Below, piece by piece: positions 1-7,310 of a DNA stretch of 18,687 nucleotides. Each line of letters begins with the position of its first letter. Within the stretch, counting starts at the first letter, position 1. The notes beneath the pieces were generated by a model. The model was not told the origin of the DNA. It saw only the letters and a list, made by a program, of their open reading frames with translations, and did not search any database. This DNA is from DATFWC01 sp045801465 (GTDB lineage: Bacteria; Pseudomonadota; Alphaproteobacteria; Rhizobiales; Xanthobacteraceae). A program made the translations under genes and the position numbers. The stretch is taken from NCBI GenBank assembly GCA_045801465.1, contig JBJMSU010000068.1, positions 1-18,687 on the forward strand. Reading direction: 5' to 3'.

Positions 1-1704
1 GTCGCCGGCCTTGAACGCGAGGCTCGCCGCGCGCGTGAAGTCATCGAGTAAGCCCACGCCGCCGATGGTCGGCGTCGGCAGGATCGCACGCCCGTTGGTC
101 TCGTTGTAAAGCGACACGTTGCCGGACACCACCGGGAAATCCAGGGCGCCGCAGGCTTCCGCGATACCGCGGGTACAGCCGACGAACTGGCCCATGATCT
201 CGGGCCGCTCCGGATTGCCGAAATTGAGGTTGTCGGTGAGCGCCAACGGCTTTGCTCCGACGGAGGTGAGATTGCGCCAGGCTTCCGCCACCGCCTGCTT
301 GCCGCCTTCGAACGGATCGGCCTCGCAATAGCGCGGCGTGACGTCGGCGGTGAGCGCCAGCGCCTTGGGCCCGTCGTTGACGCGCACCACCGCGGCGTCG
401 CCGCCCGGCCGCTGCACCGTGTTGCCGAGAATGATGTGGTCGTATTGCTCCCACACCCAGCGCTTGGAGCAGAGGTCGGGCGTGCCGATCAGCTCTTCGA
501 GCGCGTCTGCTATCGGCAGCGGCGGCGTGACGTTGCGGATCGCCGGCTGTTTCGGCGTCTCGACAAACGGCCGGCAATAGACCGGGGCCTCGTCCCCGAG
601 CTCCTTGATCGGCAGATCGGCCATGACGTCGCCGCCGTGGCGCACGAGGAAACGCTTGCTCGGTGTCGTCTCGCCGACCACCGCGAAGTCGAGCCCCCAT
701 TTGCGGAAGATCGCTTCGGCCTCCTTCTCCTTTTCCGGCTTGAGCACCATGAGCATCCGCTCCTGGCTTTCCGAGAGCATCATCTCGTAGGCGCTCATGC
801 CGGTTTCCCGGCAGGGCACCTGGTCGAGATCGAGGGTGACGCCGAGGTCGCCCTTGGCGCCCATCTCGACCGCCGAGCAGGTGAGCCCCGCCGCGCCCAT
901 GTCCTGGATCGCGATCACGCAGCCTTTGGCCATGATTTCGAGGCAGGCTTCGAGCAGGAGCTTTTCGGCGAACGGGTCGCCCACCTGGACGGTTGGACGC
1001 TTTTCCGCCGAGTCCTCGCCGAACTCGGCCGACGCCATGCTGGCGCCGTGAATGCCGTCGCGGCCGGTCTTGGAGCCGAGATAGACGACCGGCATGCCGA
1101 CGCCGCTCGCCGCCGCGTAAAAGATCTTGCCGGTCTCGGCGATCCCGAGGGCAAACGCATTGACCAGGCAATTGCCGTCATAGCGAGTGTGGAAGCGCAT
1201 CTGGCCGCCGACCGTCGGCACGCCGAACGAATTGCCGTAGCCGCCGATGCCGGCCACTACGCCGGCGACGAGATGGCGCGTCTTCGGGTGTCGGGGATCG
1301 CCGAAGCTCAATGCGTTGAGGCAGGCGATCGGCCGCGCCCCCATGGTAAAGACGTCGCGCAGAATCCCGCCGACGCCCGTCGCGGCGCCCTGATAGGGCT
1401 CGATATAGCTCGGGTGGTTATGGCTCTCCATCTTGAACACCGCCGCCAGCCCGTCGCCGATATCGATGACGCCGGCATTCTCGCCCGGACCCTGGATCAC
1501 CCACGGCGCTTTCGTCGGCAGTGTGCGCAAATACATCTTGGAGGATTTGTATGAGCAGTGTTCGTTCCACATGGCGGAAAAGATGCCGAGCTCGGTCAAC
1601 GTCGGCTCGCGGCCGATCAGCTCCAGAACGCGCTGGTATTCCTCGGGCGTGAGGCCGTGCTGGGCGACCAGTTCCGGGGTGATGCGGGGTTCGTTGGGGA
1701 TCAT
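1..1704 (-). CDS. purL: Phosphoribosylformylglycinamidine synthase subunit PurL (3' end beyond window)
   Basis: PurL is the synthetase subunit that uses ATP and glutamine-derived ammonia to turn FGAR into FGAM in purine biosynthesis, working in the cytoplasm with PurS and PurQ. The minus strand is open for 568 codons from the ATG at 1702-1704 to base 1 with no stop. Visible hallmarks are WNEHCSYKSSK near residues 47-56, the metal/ATP motif ESHNHPS at 93-99, the GYGNSFGVPTVGG stretch, and later GDPFAEK and QDMGAAGL. The family's small form is about 740 residues, so roughly the last 170 are outside the window. The small form agrees with separate purS and purQ genes upstream. It is the last visible gene of the pur run, 273 bases after purQ, with repeat DNA between them, so it may have its own promoter or be read through. 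No frameshift is seen. Confidence 0.97.
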   Translation of the reverse strand, partial: MIPNEPRITPELVAQHGLTPEEYQRVLELIGREPTLTELGIFSAMWNEHCSYKSSKMYLRTLPTKAPWVIQGPGENAGVIDIGDGLAAVFKMESHNHPSYIEPYQGAATGVGGILRDVFTMGARPIACLNALSFGDPRHPKTRHLVAGVVAGIGGYGNSFGVPTVGGQMRFHTRYDGNCLVNAFALGIAETGKIFYAAASGVGMPVVYLGSKTGRDGIHGASMASAEFGEDSAEKRPTVQVGDPFAEKLLLEACLEIMAKGCVIAIQDMGAAGLTCSAVEMGAKGDLGVTLDLDQVPCRETGMSAYEMMLSESQERMLMVLKPEKEKEAEAIFRKWGLDFAVVGETTPSKRFLVRHGGDVMADLPIKELGDEAPVYCRPFVETPKQPAIRNVTPPLPIADALEELIGTPDLCSKRWVWEQYDHIILGNTVQRPGGDAAVVRVNDGPKALALTADVTPRYCEADPFEGGKQAVAEAWRNLTSVGAKPLALTDNLNFGNPERPEIMGQFVGCTRGIAEACGALDFPVVSGNVSLYNETNGRAILPTPTIGGVGLLDDFTRAASLAFKAGD

Positions 1705-1708
1705 CGGA

Positions 1709-1784
1709 CTAGGGCCCCGCTTGCGAAGTTCGTGATACGTCGCAGCACCCTCTGACACGAACTTCGGAAGCAAAGGGGCACTAG
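1709..1784. repeat. Imperfect inverted repeat just upstream of purL
   Basis: Bases 1725-1734 (gaagttcgtg) are exactly inverted at 1756-1765 (cacgaacttc). The match continues imperfectly outwards, through GC/C-rich flanks, to ACTAG near 1709 and ACTAG/CACTAG near 1780. The whole can fold into a long interrupted hairpin. It lies 5 to 80 bases upstream of the purL start on the coding strand, so it would be in the purL leader if purQ and purL are co-transcribed. It resembles rhizobial intergenic palindromic elements; the family name is not assigned. Confidence 0.6.
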
Positions 1785-1797
1785 CACCCTACTGATT

Positions 1798-1891
1798 CTA
1801 GTGCCGCTTTCGATTTGAATTATTCTAGTCCCGCTTTCGATTTGAAGTTCCTGAACAAACTTGCGGCAACCGCTTCAGGAACTTCAAATCG
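1798..1891. repeat. Tandem 22-bp repeat plus 17-bp-stem hairpin between purQ and purL
   Basis: A 22-base unit beginning ctagt and ending gatttgaa occurs at 1798-1819 and again at 1825-1846 with one mismatch. The second copy leads into a hairpin: 1839-1855 is perfectly inverted at 1874-1890 (17 bp, extended by one C-G pair) around an 18-base loop. There is no run of T after the stem on either strand, so a standard intrinsic terminator is unlikely. An RNA-stabilising or attenuating hairpin, or a mobile palindromic element, fits better. With the inverted repeat at 1709-1784, almost all of the 273-base purQ-purL gap is repeat DNA; no further gene is visible in it. Confidence 0.7.
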
Positions 1892-1977
1892 GCGGCACTG
1901 GGCGGGTGCTGTCCGCCCCTCTTTAGGGAGTAGACGGCGGAGCGAAAAGGCCCTCGTTCAAGTCACGCAGAAGCGGG

Positions 1978-2679
1978 CTACGCTGCCTTCGCGAGGTGAT
2001 CCAGCAGCCCGGCGAACAGGCCGCGCCCGTCGGTGCATCCCATTGCGGGTTCGACGTGGTTCTCCGGGTGCGGCATCATGCCGAGCACATTGCCGCTGTC
2101 GTTGAGGATGCCGCCGATGGCATTGATCGAGCCGTTGTGGTTCCAGTCGAGGTCGATATTGCCTTGCGGGTCGCTGTAGCGGAACAGCACCCTGCCCTCG
2201 CCTTCGAGCCGGGCGATCGTCGCGTCGTCGGCAATGTAGTTGCCTTCGCCGTGCGCCACCGGCACGCGGATCACCTGGCCGGCATTGTAGCCGCGCGTGA
2301 ACGGCGTGTCGGAGCGCTCGACGCGCAGATGCACGTCGTGGCAGAGGAACTTGAGCTGCGAGTTGCGCATGAGCACGCCGGGCAGAAGTCCCGCCTCGCA
2401 CAGGATCTGAAAGCCGTTGCACACGCCGAGCACGAGACCGCCTGCGGCCGCGAAGGCGCGCACCGCGTCCATGACCGGCGCGCGCGCCGCGATGGCGCCG
2501 CAGCGCAGGTAATCGCCATAGGAGAAGCCGCCGGGCACGACCACGAGGTCAGTGCCGCGCGGGAGCTCCGCATCAGCATGCCACACCATGACGGGTTCGC
2601 GCCCGGACACGAGCTTCAGCGTGCGCGCCATGTCGCGCTCGCGATTGATGCCGGGAAAGACGAGGACGGCAGCCTTCAT
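1978..2679 (-). CDS. purQ: Phosphoribosylformylglycinamidine synthase glutaminase subunit PurQ
   Basis: PurQ is the class I glutamine amidotransferase that releases ammonia from glutamine for PurL in the FGAM synthetase complex. The 233-residue protein has the usual length. It begins MKAAVLVFPG, has the oxyanion loop PGGFSYGDYLR near 49-59, the nucleophile Cys87 in GVCNGFQ, and the His204/Glu206 pair in MMPHPENH, so the catalytic triad is complete. The start is the ATG at 2677-2679, which shares bases with the TAA stop of the preceding gene (TAATG), implying translational coupling. It lies in the purC-purS-unknown-purQ-purL run. Its stop at 1978-1980 is followed by repeat-rich DNA before purL. 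Confidence 0.97.
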   Translation of the reverse strand: MKAAVLVFPGINRERDMARTLKLVSGREPVMVWHADAELPRGTDLVVVPGGFSYGDYLRCGAIAARAPVMDAVRAFAAAGGLVLGVCNGFQILCEAGLLPGVLMRNSQLKFLCHDVHLRVERSDTPFTRGYNAGQVIRVPVAHGEGNYIADDATIARLEGEGRVLFRYSDPQGNIDLDWNHNGSINAIGGILNDSGNVLGMMPHPENHVEPAMGCTDGRGLFAGLLDHLAKAA

Positions 2680-3233
2680 TACAGTCCGAGCGTGATTTCG
2701 ACCCAGCGCAACATCGGTTGCGTGTTGAGAAACTCGACGGCGATCGGTTCGGCTGCTGCCGGCAGCTCGCTCTTTGCCATCACGGTCGCGACCACCACGT
2801 CGCACCGGTCGTTGAAGGCGATCGCCAGGGCGGAGCGCCGCCCTTCAACCGAATAGGCGCGGCTGCGCCCCTTCATCCAGCCGATCGTGATCGGCCGCCC
2901 ATCGCCGAGCGGGGCGAAGCGCTGGCCGATGAGATCGACGTCGCCGACACGGTCGAGTTCGGCGTCGTCCGATACCCCAGTGGTGCAGTTGCAGAAGCCG
3001 ATCTTGGGTCGGACATAGACGTTGAGCTCGGCGCCGCAATCGGCCGCCGCGCATTGGAACGCGCGCCCGGTGCCCCACTGGTCGACCAGGAACGGCCATT
3101 TCACCTCGCGCCAGACCGGATTGGTTGAAGGTCGAGATGCGACGCCCGGCTCTTTGCCGCCATTGGGGGCAGACGCGGCCACGCTCGCCACGGCGGCGAC
3201 GACGAGCGCCAGCATCGGGCCCTTCAGCGGCAT
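2679..3233 (-). CDS. Predicted secreted cysteine-containing protein of unknown function inside the pur operon
   Basis: I do not recognise a characterised family. The 184-residue product begins with Lys4 and a hydrophobic stretch (about residues 7-22) ending in small residues, as expected of a Sec signal peptide, so it is probably periplasmic. The mature part has five cysteines: C61 and C66 (CAAADC), C81 and C83 (CNC), and C144. The first four look like two disulfides or a small metal site. The sequence around RPKIGFCNCTTGVSDD and the end LRWVEITLGL looks like a conserved fold and not random translation. It sits between purS (57 bases upstream) and purQ, sharing bases with the purQ start codon. 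An exported protein coupled to a cytoplasmic purine enzyme is unexpected. An alternative ATG lies six codons downstream. That it is a real gene rests on context, signal peptide and the good frame. Confidence 0.85.
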   Translation of the reverse strand: MPLKGPMLALVVAAVASVAASAPNGGKEPGVASRPSTNPVWREVKWPFLVDQWGTGRAFQCAAADCGAELNVYVRPKIGFCNCTTGVSDDAELDRVGDVDLIGQRFAPLGDGRPITIGWMKGRSRAYSVEGRRSALAIAFNDRCDVVVATVMAKSELPAAAEPIAVEFLNTQPMLRWVEITLGL

Positions 3234-3290
3234 CGCCTGCTCTTCGGTTCGTCTACCGTGGCGGTGGTCACGGGGTTATGTTCAGTGTGT

Positions 3291-3533
3291 CTATTGCACG
3301 ATTTCGATATGATAATTCTCGATGACCGTGTTTGCCAGGAGCTTCTCGGCCGATTCCTCGAGCAGGGCTTCGGCGCGCGCGCGATCCATGCCGTCGAGCT
3401 CGATGTCGAAAATTTTCCCCTGGCGCACGCCGGACACGCCGTCGATGCCGAGCGATCGGAGCGCGCCCTCGATCGCCTTGCCTTGCGGGTCGAGAATGCC
3501 GGATTTCAGGGTAACGGTGACGCGCGCTTTCAT
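3291..3533 (-). CDS. purS: Phosphoribosylformylglycinamidine synthase subunit PurS
   Basis: PurS is the small structural subunit that bridges PurQ and PurL in the three-part FGAM synthetase. The 80-residue protein matches the family length and pattern: MKARVTVTLKSGILDPQGKA at the start, then LGIDGVSGVRQGKIFDIEL and a C-terminal LLANTVIENYHIEI strand. It follows purC by 29 bases on the same strand and precedes the secreted unknown gene, so it belongs to the same transcript. The start at 3531-3533 is the only plausible one. Nothing unusual is seen. Confidence 0.96.
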   Translation of the reverse strand: MKARVTVTLKSGILDPQGKAIEGALRSLGIDGVSGVRQGKIFDIELDGMDRARAEALLEESAEKLLANTVIENYHIEIVQ

Positions 3534-3562
3534 CCGCTTGCTTCAGCTTCCCGGCGGGCGCG

Positions 3563-4330
3563 TCACCCTTTCACCAGGATCGGGCCGGTGCCGCGCGGCG
3601 GCTCGTTCTCGCCCATGATGCCGAGGCGTTTGGCGACTTCCGTATAGGCTTCGAGCAGCCCGCCGAGGTCGCGGCGGAAGCGGTCCTTGTCGAGCTTCTC
3701 GTTCGACTTGATGTCCCACAACCGGCAGGAGTCGGGCGAGATCTCGTCCGCCACCACGATGCGCATCATGTCGTTTTCCCACAGGCGGCCGCATTCCATC
3801 TTGAAGTCGACGAGGCGAATGCCGACGCCGAGAAACAAGCCGCTCAAGAAATCATTGACGCGGATCGCAAGCGCCATGATGTCGTCGATCTCCTGCGGGG
3901 TCGCCCAGCCGAACGCGGTGACGTGCTCCTCCGACACCATCGGATCGCCAAGCGCGTCGTTCTTGTAGTAGAACTCGATGATGGAGCGCGGCAGCTGCGT
4001 GCCTTCCTCGATGCCGAGGCGCTGGCTGAGCGAGCCCGCGGCGACATTGCGCACCACCACCTCGAGCGGAATGATTTCCACTTCGCGGATCAGCTGCTCG
4101 CGCATGTTGAGCCGGCGGATGAAGTGGGTCGGCACGCCGATGTCGTTGAGATGCTGGAACACGTATTCGGAGATGCGGTTGTTGAGGACGCCCTTGCCTT
4201 CGATCACCTGATGTTTCTTCGCATTGAAGGCGGTCGCGTCGTCCTTGAAGTGCTGAATCAGCGTACCGGGCTCCGGGCCTTCGTAGAGGACCTTCGCCTT
4301 GCCCTCATAGATGCGGCGGCGGCGGCTCAT
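3563..4330 (-). CDS. purC: Phosphoribosylaminoimidazole-succinocarboxamide synthase (SAICAR synthetase)
   Basis: PurC joins CAIR and aspartate with ATP to make SAICAR in the cytoplasm. From the ATG at 4330 the protein is 255 residues and starts SRRRRIYEGKAKVLYEGPEP, the classic N-terminus of the family, followed by FKDDATAFNAKK, HFIRRLNMREQLIREVEIIPLEVVVRN, the RLVDFKMECGR metal/ATP region and DEISPDSCRLWD. The frame stays open to another ATG at 4360, which would add ten residues (MDFLKPRYIP) not usual for the family; neither ATG has a clear ribosome binding site, so the start is chosen on family length. purC is the first gene of the pur run. Upstream on the minus strand TTGACG (4463-4458) could be a -35 element, but I see no convincing -10. 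Confidence 0.96.
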   Translation of the reverse strand: MSRRRRIYEGKAKVLYEGPEPGTLIQHFKDDATAFNAKKHQVIEGKGVLNNRISEYVFQHLNDIGVPTHFIRRLNMREQLIREVEIIPLEVVVRNVAAGSLSQRLGIEEGTQLPRSIIEFYYKNDALGDPMVSEEHVTAFGWATPQEIDDIMALAIRVNDFLSGLFLGVGIRLVDFKMECGRLWENDMMRIVVADEISPDSCRLWDIKSNEKLDKDRFRRDLGGLLEAYTEVAKRLGIMGENEPPRGTGPILVKG

Positions 4331-4612
4331 CGGAATGTACCGTGGCTTGAGGAAATCCATAATTGCCGTTGCTTTCGTTATCGGCGCGGCGGCGCTGGCG
4401 GGCTTTGCGACTCAGAACGGAACTGACCTGCCCGTCACTTAAGCCAACCTAGCCGATCGTCAAGGCGAGCACAATCGCGACACCTCAAGCTCCATGCGGC
4501 GCTGTGGATCACGGCAATGCCGTTGATTTGGCCGTTTTCGCGCGATATGCAAAAGGGGAAAGAGCGCGGACTAATTCTCGCGACGTTCGGCGACAACAGC
4601 AACGAGGTGCAA

Positions 4613-4936
4613 ATGAGCGAGTTCGACAAGCGCGAGGAAGGTTTCGAGAAGAAGTTCGCGCACGACGAGGAACTCAGGTTCAAGGCGATGGCTCGGCGCA
4701 ACAGGCTGCTCGGCCTGTGGGCCGCCGAGAAGCTCGGCCTTTCCGGCCCCGAAGCCGCCGCCTACGCCAAAGACGTCGTGATGGCGGATTTTGAAGAGCC
4801 TGGCGTCAACGACGTTTTCCGCAAAATCCGCAAGGATTTCGACGCCAAGGGCGTGACAGAATCCGATCACCAGATCCGCCGCACCATGGATCAACTGCTG
4901 GACCAGGCGATCGCGCAGGTCAAGGCCGGAACCTGA
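4613..4936 (+). CDS. ATPase inhibitor subunit zeta (DUF1476)
   Basis: This is the alphaproteobacterial zeta inhibitor of F1Fo-ATP synthase, which blocks wasteful ATP hydrolysis by inserting its N-terminal region into the F1 head. The 107-residue protein has the typical length and family signature: FDKREEGFEKKFAHDEELRF at the N-terminus, then ARRNRLLGLWAAEKLG, ADFEEPG, DVFRKI and the C-terminal SDHQIRRTMDQLLDQA. The ATG at 4613 is preceded by AACGAGG with good spacing, and the frame upstream of it (open to 4517) has no family similarity, so the shorter start is preferred. It diverges from purC across about 280 bases and is followed after 12 bases by the aldolase gene, probably in one transcript. 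Confidence 0.93.
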   Translation: MSEFDKREEGFEKKFAHDEELRFKAMARRNRLLGLWAAEKLGLSGPEAAAYAKDVVMADFEEPGVNDVFRKIRKDFDAKGVTESDHQIRRTMDQLLDQAIAQVKAGT

Positions 4937-4948
4937 CGGAACGCGATC

Positions 4949-5722
4949 ATGGCCGACGATCGCTTCTCGCTTGCCCGGCGATTGCGCGCCGGCGAGATCG
5001 TCCACACCGGCTGGTGCGGGTTAGGCGTTCCGATCGTCGCCGAATTGATCGCGCGGGCGGGTTTTCCCGCCGTCACCCTCGATCAGCAGCACGGCCTCTA
5101 CACGATGGATACCAGCGCTGCCGGCATCGCCGCCGTGCACATGGCCGGCGCCGCGCCCGTCGTGCGCGTTCCGCTCGGCGATTTTGCCGTGGCGAGCCGG
5201 GTTCTCGATTTCGGCGCCCAGGGCGTCATCGCGCCCATGATCAACAACGCCGAGGATGCGCGCCTGTTCGTCGCCGCCGCCAAGTTCCCGCCGCTGGGCG
5301 AGCGCAGCTCGGGTCCGCTGCGGGCGCTGATGCTCACCGGCATGGAGATCACGGACTACGTCGCCCAGGCGAACGACGCGACAGTCACCTTCGCGATGAT
5401 CGAGACGCGCGAAGCGTTGCGCAATCTCGATGCGATCCTCGCCACGCCGGGCATCGACGCGGTGTTCATCGGTCCCTCCGACCTGTCGCTCGCGCTCAGC
5501 GACGGCAAGACGCTCGATCCGCATTCACGCGAGGTGGACGCCGCCGTGAACGACATCGGCGCGGCGGCAAAGAACGCCGGCAAGATCGCCGGCGCCTATA
5601 CGGCCAATGCACCGCGGGCGAACGAGCTTGCCGCGCGCGGCTTCCGCTTCCTGGCGGTGGCGAGCGATACGGCCTTCGTGCGCGCCGGCACCGACGCCGC
5701 CTGGAAGGCGCTGAAGCGCTAG
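4949..5722 (+). CDS. HpcH/HpaI-family aldolase (2-dehydro-3-deoxy acid / 4-hydroxy-2-oxo acid aldolase type)
   Basis: Members of this class II, metal-dependent aldolase family split 4-hydroxy-2-oxo acids into pyruvate and an aldehyde; some act on macrophomate-like or citramalyl substrates. The 257-residue protein is the usual length. Family residues are in place: His48 in LDQQHG, Arg73 in VVRVP, GAQGVIAPMINNAEDA near 89-104, the ERSSGP loop near 118-123, metal ligand Glu152 in MIET, and Asp178 in FIGPSDLSLAL. His48 follows QQ where relatives often have (D/L)EH. It starts 12 bases after the zeta inhibitor stop and probably shares its transcript; no functional link between the two is evident. 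The substrate cannot be assigned from sequence. Its 3' end abuts a hairpin repeat shared with the convergent methyltransferase gene. Confidence 0.92.
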   Translation: MADDRFSLARRLRAGEIVHTGWCGLGVPIVAELIARAGFPAVTLDQQHGLYTMDTSAAGIAAVHMAGAAPVVRVPLGDFAVASRVLDFGAQGVIAPMINNAEDARLFVAAAKFPPLGERSSGPLRALMLTGMEITDYVAQANDATVTFAMIETREALRNLDAILATPGIDAVFIGPSDLSLALSDGKTLDPHSREVDAAVNDIGAAAKNAGKIAGAYTANAPRANELAARGFRFLAVASDTAFVRAGTDAAWKALKR

Positions 5723-5724
5723 TT

Positions 5725-5800
5725 TGGCGAAATGGCGATTGGCGAATGGGCCAGCAGGGGGCGAGTCTTCGCTACTCGCCATTCGCTACTCGCCAATCGC
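5725..5800. repeat. GGCGAATGGCGAGTAGCGA-type inverted repeat between convergent genes
   Basis: The left arm (5725-5750) consists of ggcga-at/att-ggcga units, and the right arm (5766-5800) of inverted units reading cgctactcgccattcgctactcg. The two arms can pair into a hairpin between the aldolase stop (5720-5722) and the methyltransferase stop (5786-5788). The right arm runs into the methyltransferase gene and encodes its last codons and stop. The same repeat family recurs at 14808-14940. It may act as a two-way transcription end, but there is no T tract. Confidence 0.8.
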
Positions 5801-6985
5801 GGACTTCAGGCGCGCCAGCACCGCCGCCACGTCCGCTTCGATGTCGACGGTGCGTACCTCGATCACGCGGTAATCGCGTTCGGCCAGCCAGGCGCGCTTC
5901 TGCTCGCGTTCGCGTGCGGCGCTTTCGGTCTCCTCGGCCGGCACGATGTCGACGACGACACGCAGCGGGAATGAGACGAGGTCGGCAATATGGGCGCCGA
6001 TCGGCGTCTGCCGCTTGAAGTCCAGTCCGGCGAAGCGCCGGTCCTTGGTGAGTGCCTCCCACAAGCTGCGCTCGGCATCGGTGGGGTTGCGGCGCAGGAG
6101 CCGCGCCAGCCCGCGCACGGGCCCGCGCTCCGACGGCACGCGCCCGGCGCCGTGCTCGGCGAGGAGCTTACGCAGCATCGCCGCCTCTTCGCCGTCGAGA
6201 ACGCCACCTTTGGCCGGTCCCTTGCGGCCTTGGGCGATGGCCAGGATCGCGCCGTGCAGCGTTTGGATGTCCTGCCGGGTCGGTTCCATGCGGTGAAAGA
6301 TGTTGCGCAGATTGATCAGCATGGTTTCGCGCTTTTCCGGCGGACGCAGGAACTCGACGGCATCGAGCTCGCGCTCGAGCATGGCGAAGAACGCGGCGAG
6401 CTGCGCGCGCTGAGCCGGTTCCGATTTTTCCGGCATCGCAAAGGGAAGCGCGCCGCCGGAGGCGAGCTTGAACCATTCGTAGGCGATCACCAGCACCGCC
6501 TGCGCCAGATTGAGCGAAGCAAAGGCCGGATTGACCGGCAGCGTGACGATGCGGTCGGCGAGCGCGACTTCGGTGTTCTCCAGGCCGTAGCGCTCGCGCC
6601 CGAACATGACGCCGACGGTTTCGCCTGCCGCGATGCGCGGCGCGATCACCCGCGCCGCCTCCTCGGGACCGATCACCGGCTTCGCCTGGTCATGGGCGCG
6701 CGCCGTCGTGGCGATCAGGTAGGTGCAGTCGGCCACCGCCGCCTCGACGCTGTCGAACAGCCTGGCGGCATCGAGGATGCGGTCGGCGCCCGATGCCGCC
6801 ACCCAGGCGCGCGGATTGGGCCAGCCGTCACGCGGCGCAACCAGCCGCAGCTCGGACAGACCGAAATTGGCCATGGCACGCGCCGCCGCACCGATGTTGT
6901 CGCCCAGCTGCGGCTCGACCAGAATGACGGTCGGCCCAGGCTTGACGATCCATGCCTTGGTCTTGTCGGTTCCGGCGCCGGACAT
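5786..6985 (-). CDS. TrmJ-like SPOUT RNA methyltransferase fused to a degenerate DUF559 domain
   Basis: Residues 18-175 form a SPOUT (TrmH/TrmJ family) methyltransferase: VILVEPQLGDNIGAAARAMA at 20-39 with the conserved Asn30, VMFGRERYGLENTEV at 126-140, and LPVNPAFASLNLAQAV at 149-164, which form the knotted SAM site. TrmJ enzymes 2'-O-methylate the tRNA anticodon loop (position 32). Residues about 295-392 match DUF559, the Vsr-like PD-(D/E)XK fold: LLRRNPTDAERSLW, FKRQTPIGAHIADLVSF, then VVVDIV where active relatives have VVELDGGQH. The usual Glu and GGQH are absent, so nuclease activity is doubtful. TrmJ proteins are normally about 240-270 residues; this one is 399. The ATG at 6985 has GAGGGAG just upstream and is preferred over the ATG at 7009. 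The last codons and stop come from an intergenic repeat. Confidence 0.9.
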   Translation of the reverse strand: MSGAGTDKTKAWIVKPGPTVILVEPQLGDNIGAAARAMANFGLSELRLVAPRDGWPNPRAWVAASGADRILDAARLFDSVEAAVADCTYLIATTARAHDQAKPVIGPEEAARVIAPRIAAGETVGVMFGRERYGLENTEVALADRIVTLPVNPAFASLNLAQAVLVIAYEWFKLASGGALPFAMPEKSEPAQRAQLAAFFAMLERELDAVEFLRPPEKRETMLINLRNIFHRMEPTRQDIQTLHGAILAIAQGRKGPAKGGVLDGEEAAMLRKLLAEHGAGRVPSERGPVRGLARLLRRNPTDAERSLWEALTKDRRFAGLDFKRQTPIGAHIADLVSFPLRVVVDIVPAEETESAAREREQKRAWLAERDYRVIEVRTVDIEADVAAVLARLKSAIGE

Positions 6986-7310
6986 TGACTCCCTCGGGCA
7001 TCGGGCCATGCGGCCACAAATCCAACGGTTTCAAGCCTAATAGCGCATGTTCGGTCGAGAAACCTGCCTCGCGCCTGATCCAGGTGGTGAGGCGGTCGTG
7101 CTATGAACAGGCACTTCTCTCTGGAGCACGTCCTGCGTCTACTGCATCGCGACACGCCGTCCGCACCGCGGCGGTGTCGGCAAGATGCTGCTTTTCATCG
7201 TCGCGGCCGCGATGCTATAGCGCCCGCCGGAGCGGGAATCGGCGCGAGCGCACGCCGTATCCGTTCCGGACTTTCCCTCCACCACCATCGAGCGCGCGTA
7301 AGGCTCCGTA
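6986..7310. other. Divergent intergenic region between the methyltransferase gene and icd, with a possible icd promoter
   Basis: About 325 bases hold no convincing gene. A possible plus-strand promoter is TTTTCA at 7192-7197 and CTATAG at 7215-7220, separated by 17 bases; this would place transcription start near 7227 and leave an icd leader of about 85 bases. The -35 is a poor match, so the assignment is tentative. I see no clear promoter for the minus-strand methyltransferase gene and no strong palindrome. Confidence 0.35.

Noticed and set aside
436..1554. Long open frame on the plus strand opposite purL
   Set aside because: It is antisense to a well-conserved purL and reads as low-information His/Arg/Ala-rich sequence; no ribosome site or family signature.
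1705..1977. Purine riboswitch or other structured regulator ahead of purL
   Set aside because: The hairpins are built from repeated elements and I see no conserved aptamer core; purine riboswitches are not expected in this group. Kept as repeats.
4458..4463. purC promoter with TTGACG as -35
   Set aside because: No acceptable -10 hexamer at 15-19 bases; mentioned under purC but not annotated as a feature.
4361..4612. Small gene between purC and the ATPase inhibitor
   Set aside because: The open frames there lack family similarity or good ribosome sites; the frame running from 4517 into the inhibitor is better explained by the start at 4613.
5014..6018. Long open frame on the plus strand across the aldolase 3' end and the repeat
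   Set aside because: It is in a different frame from the motif-complete aldolase and is Arg-rich noise crossing an intergenic repeat.
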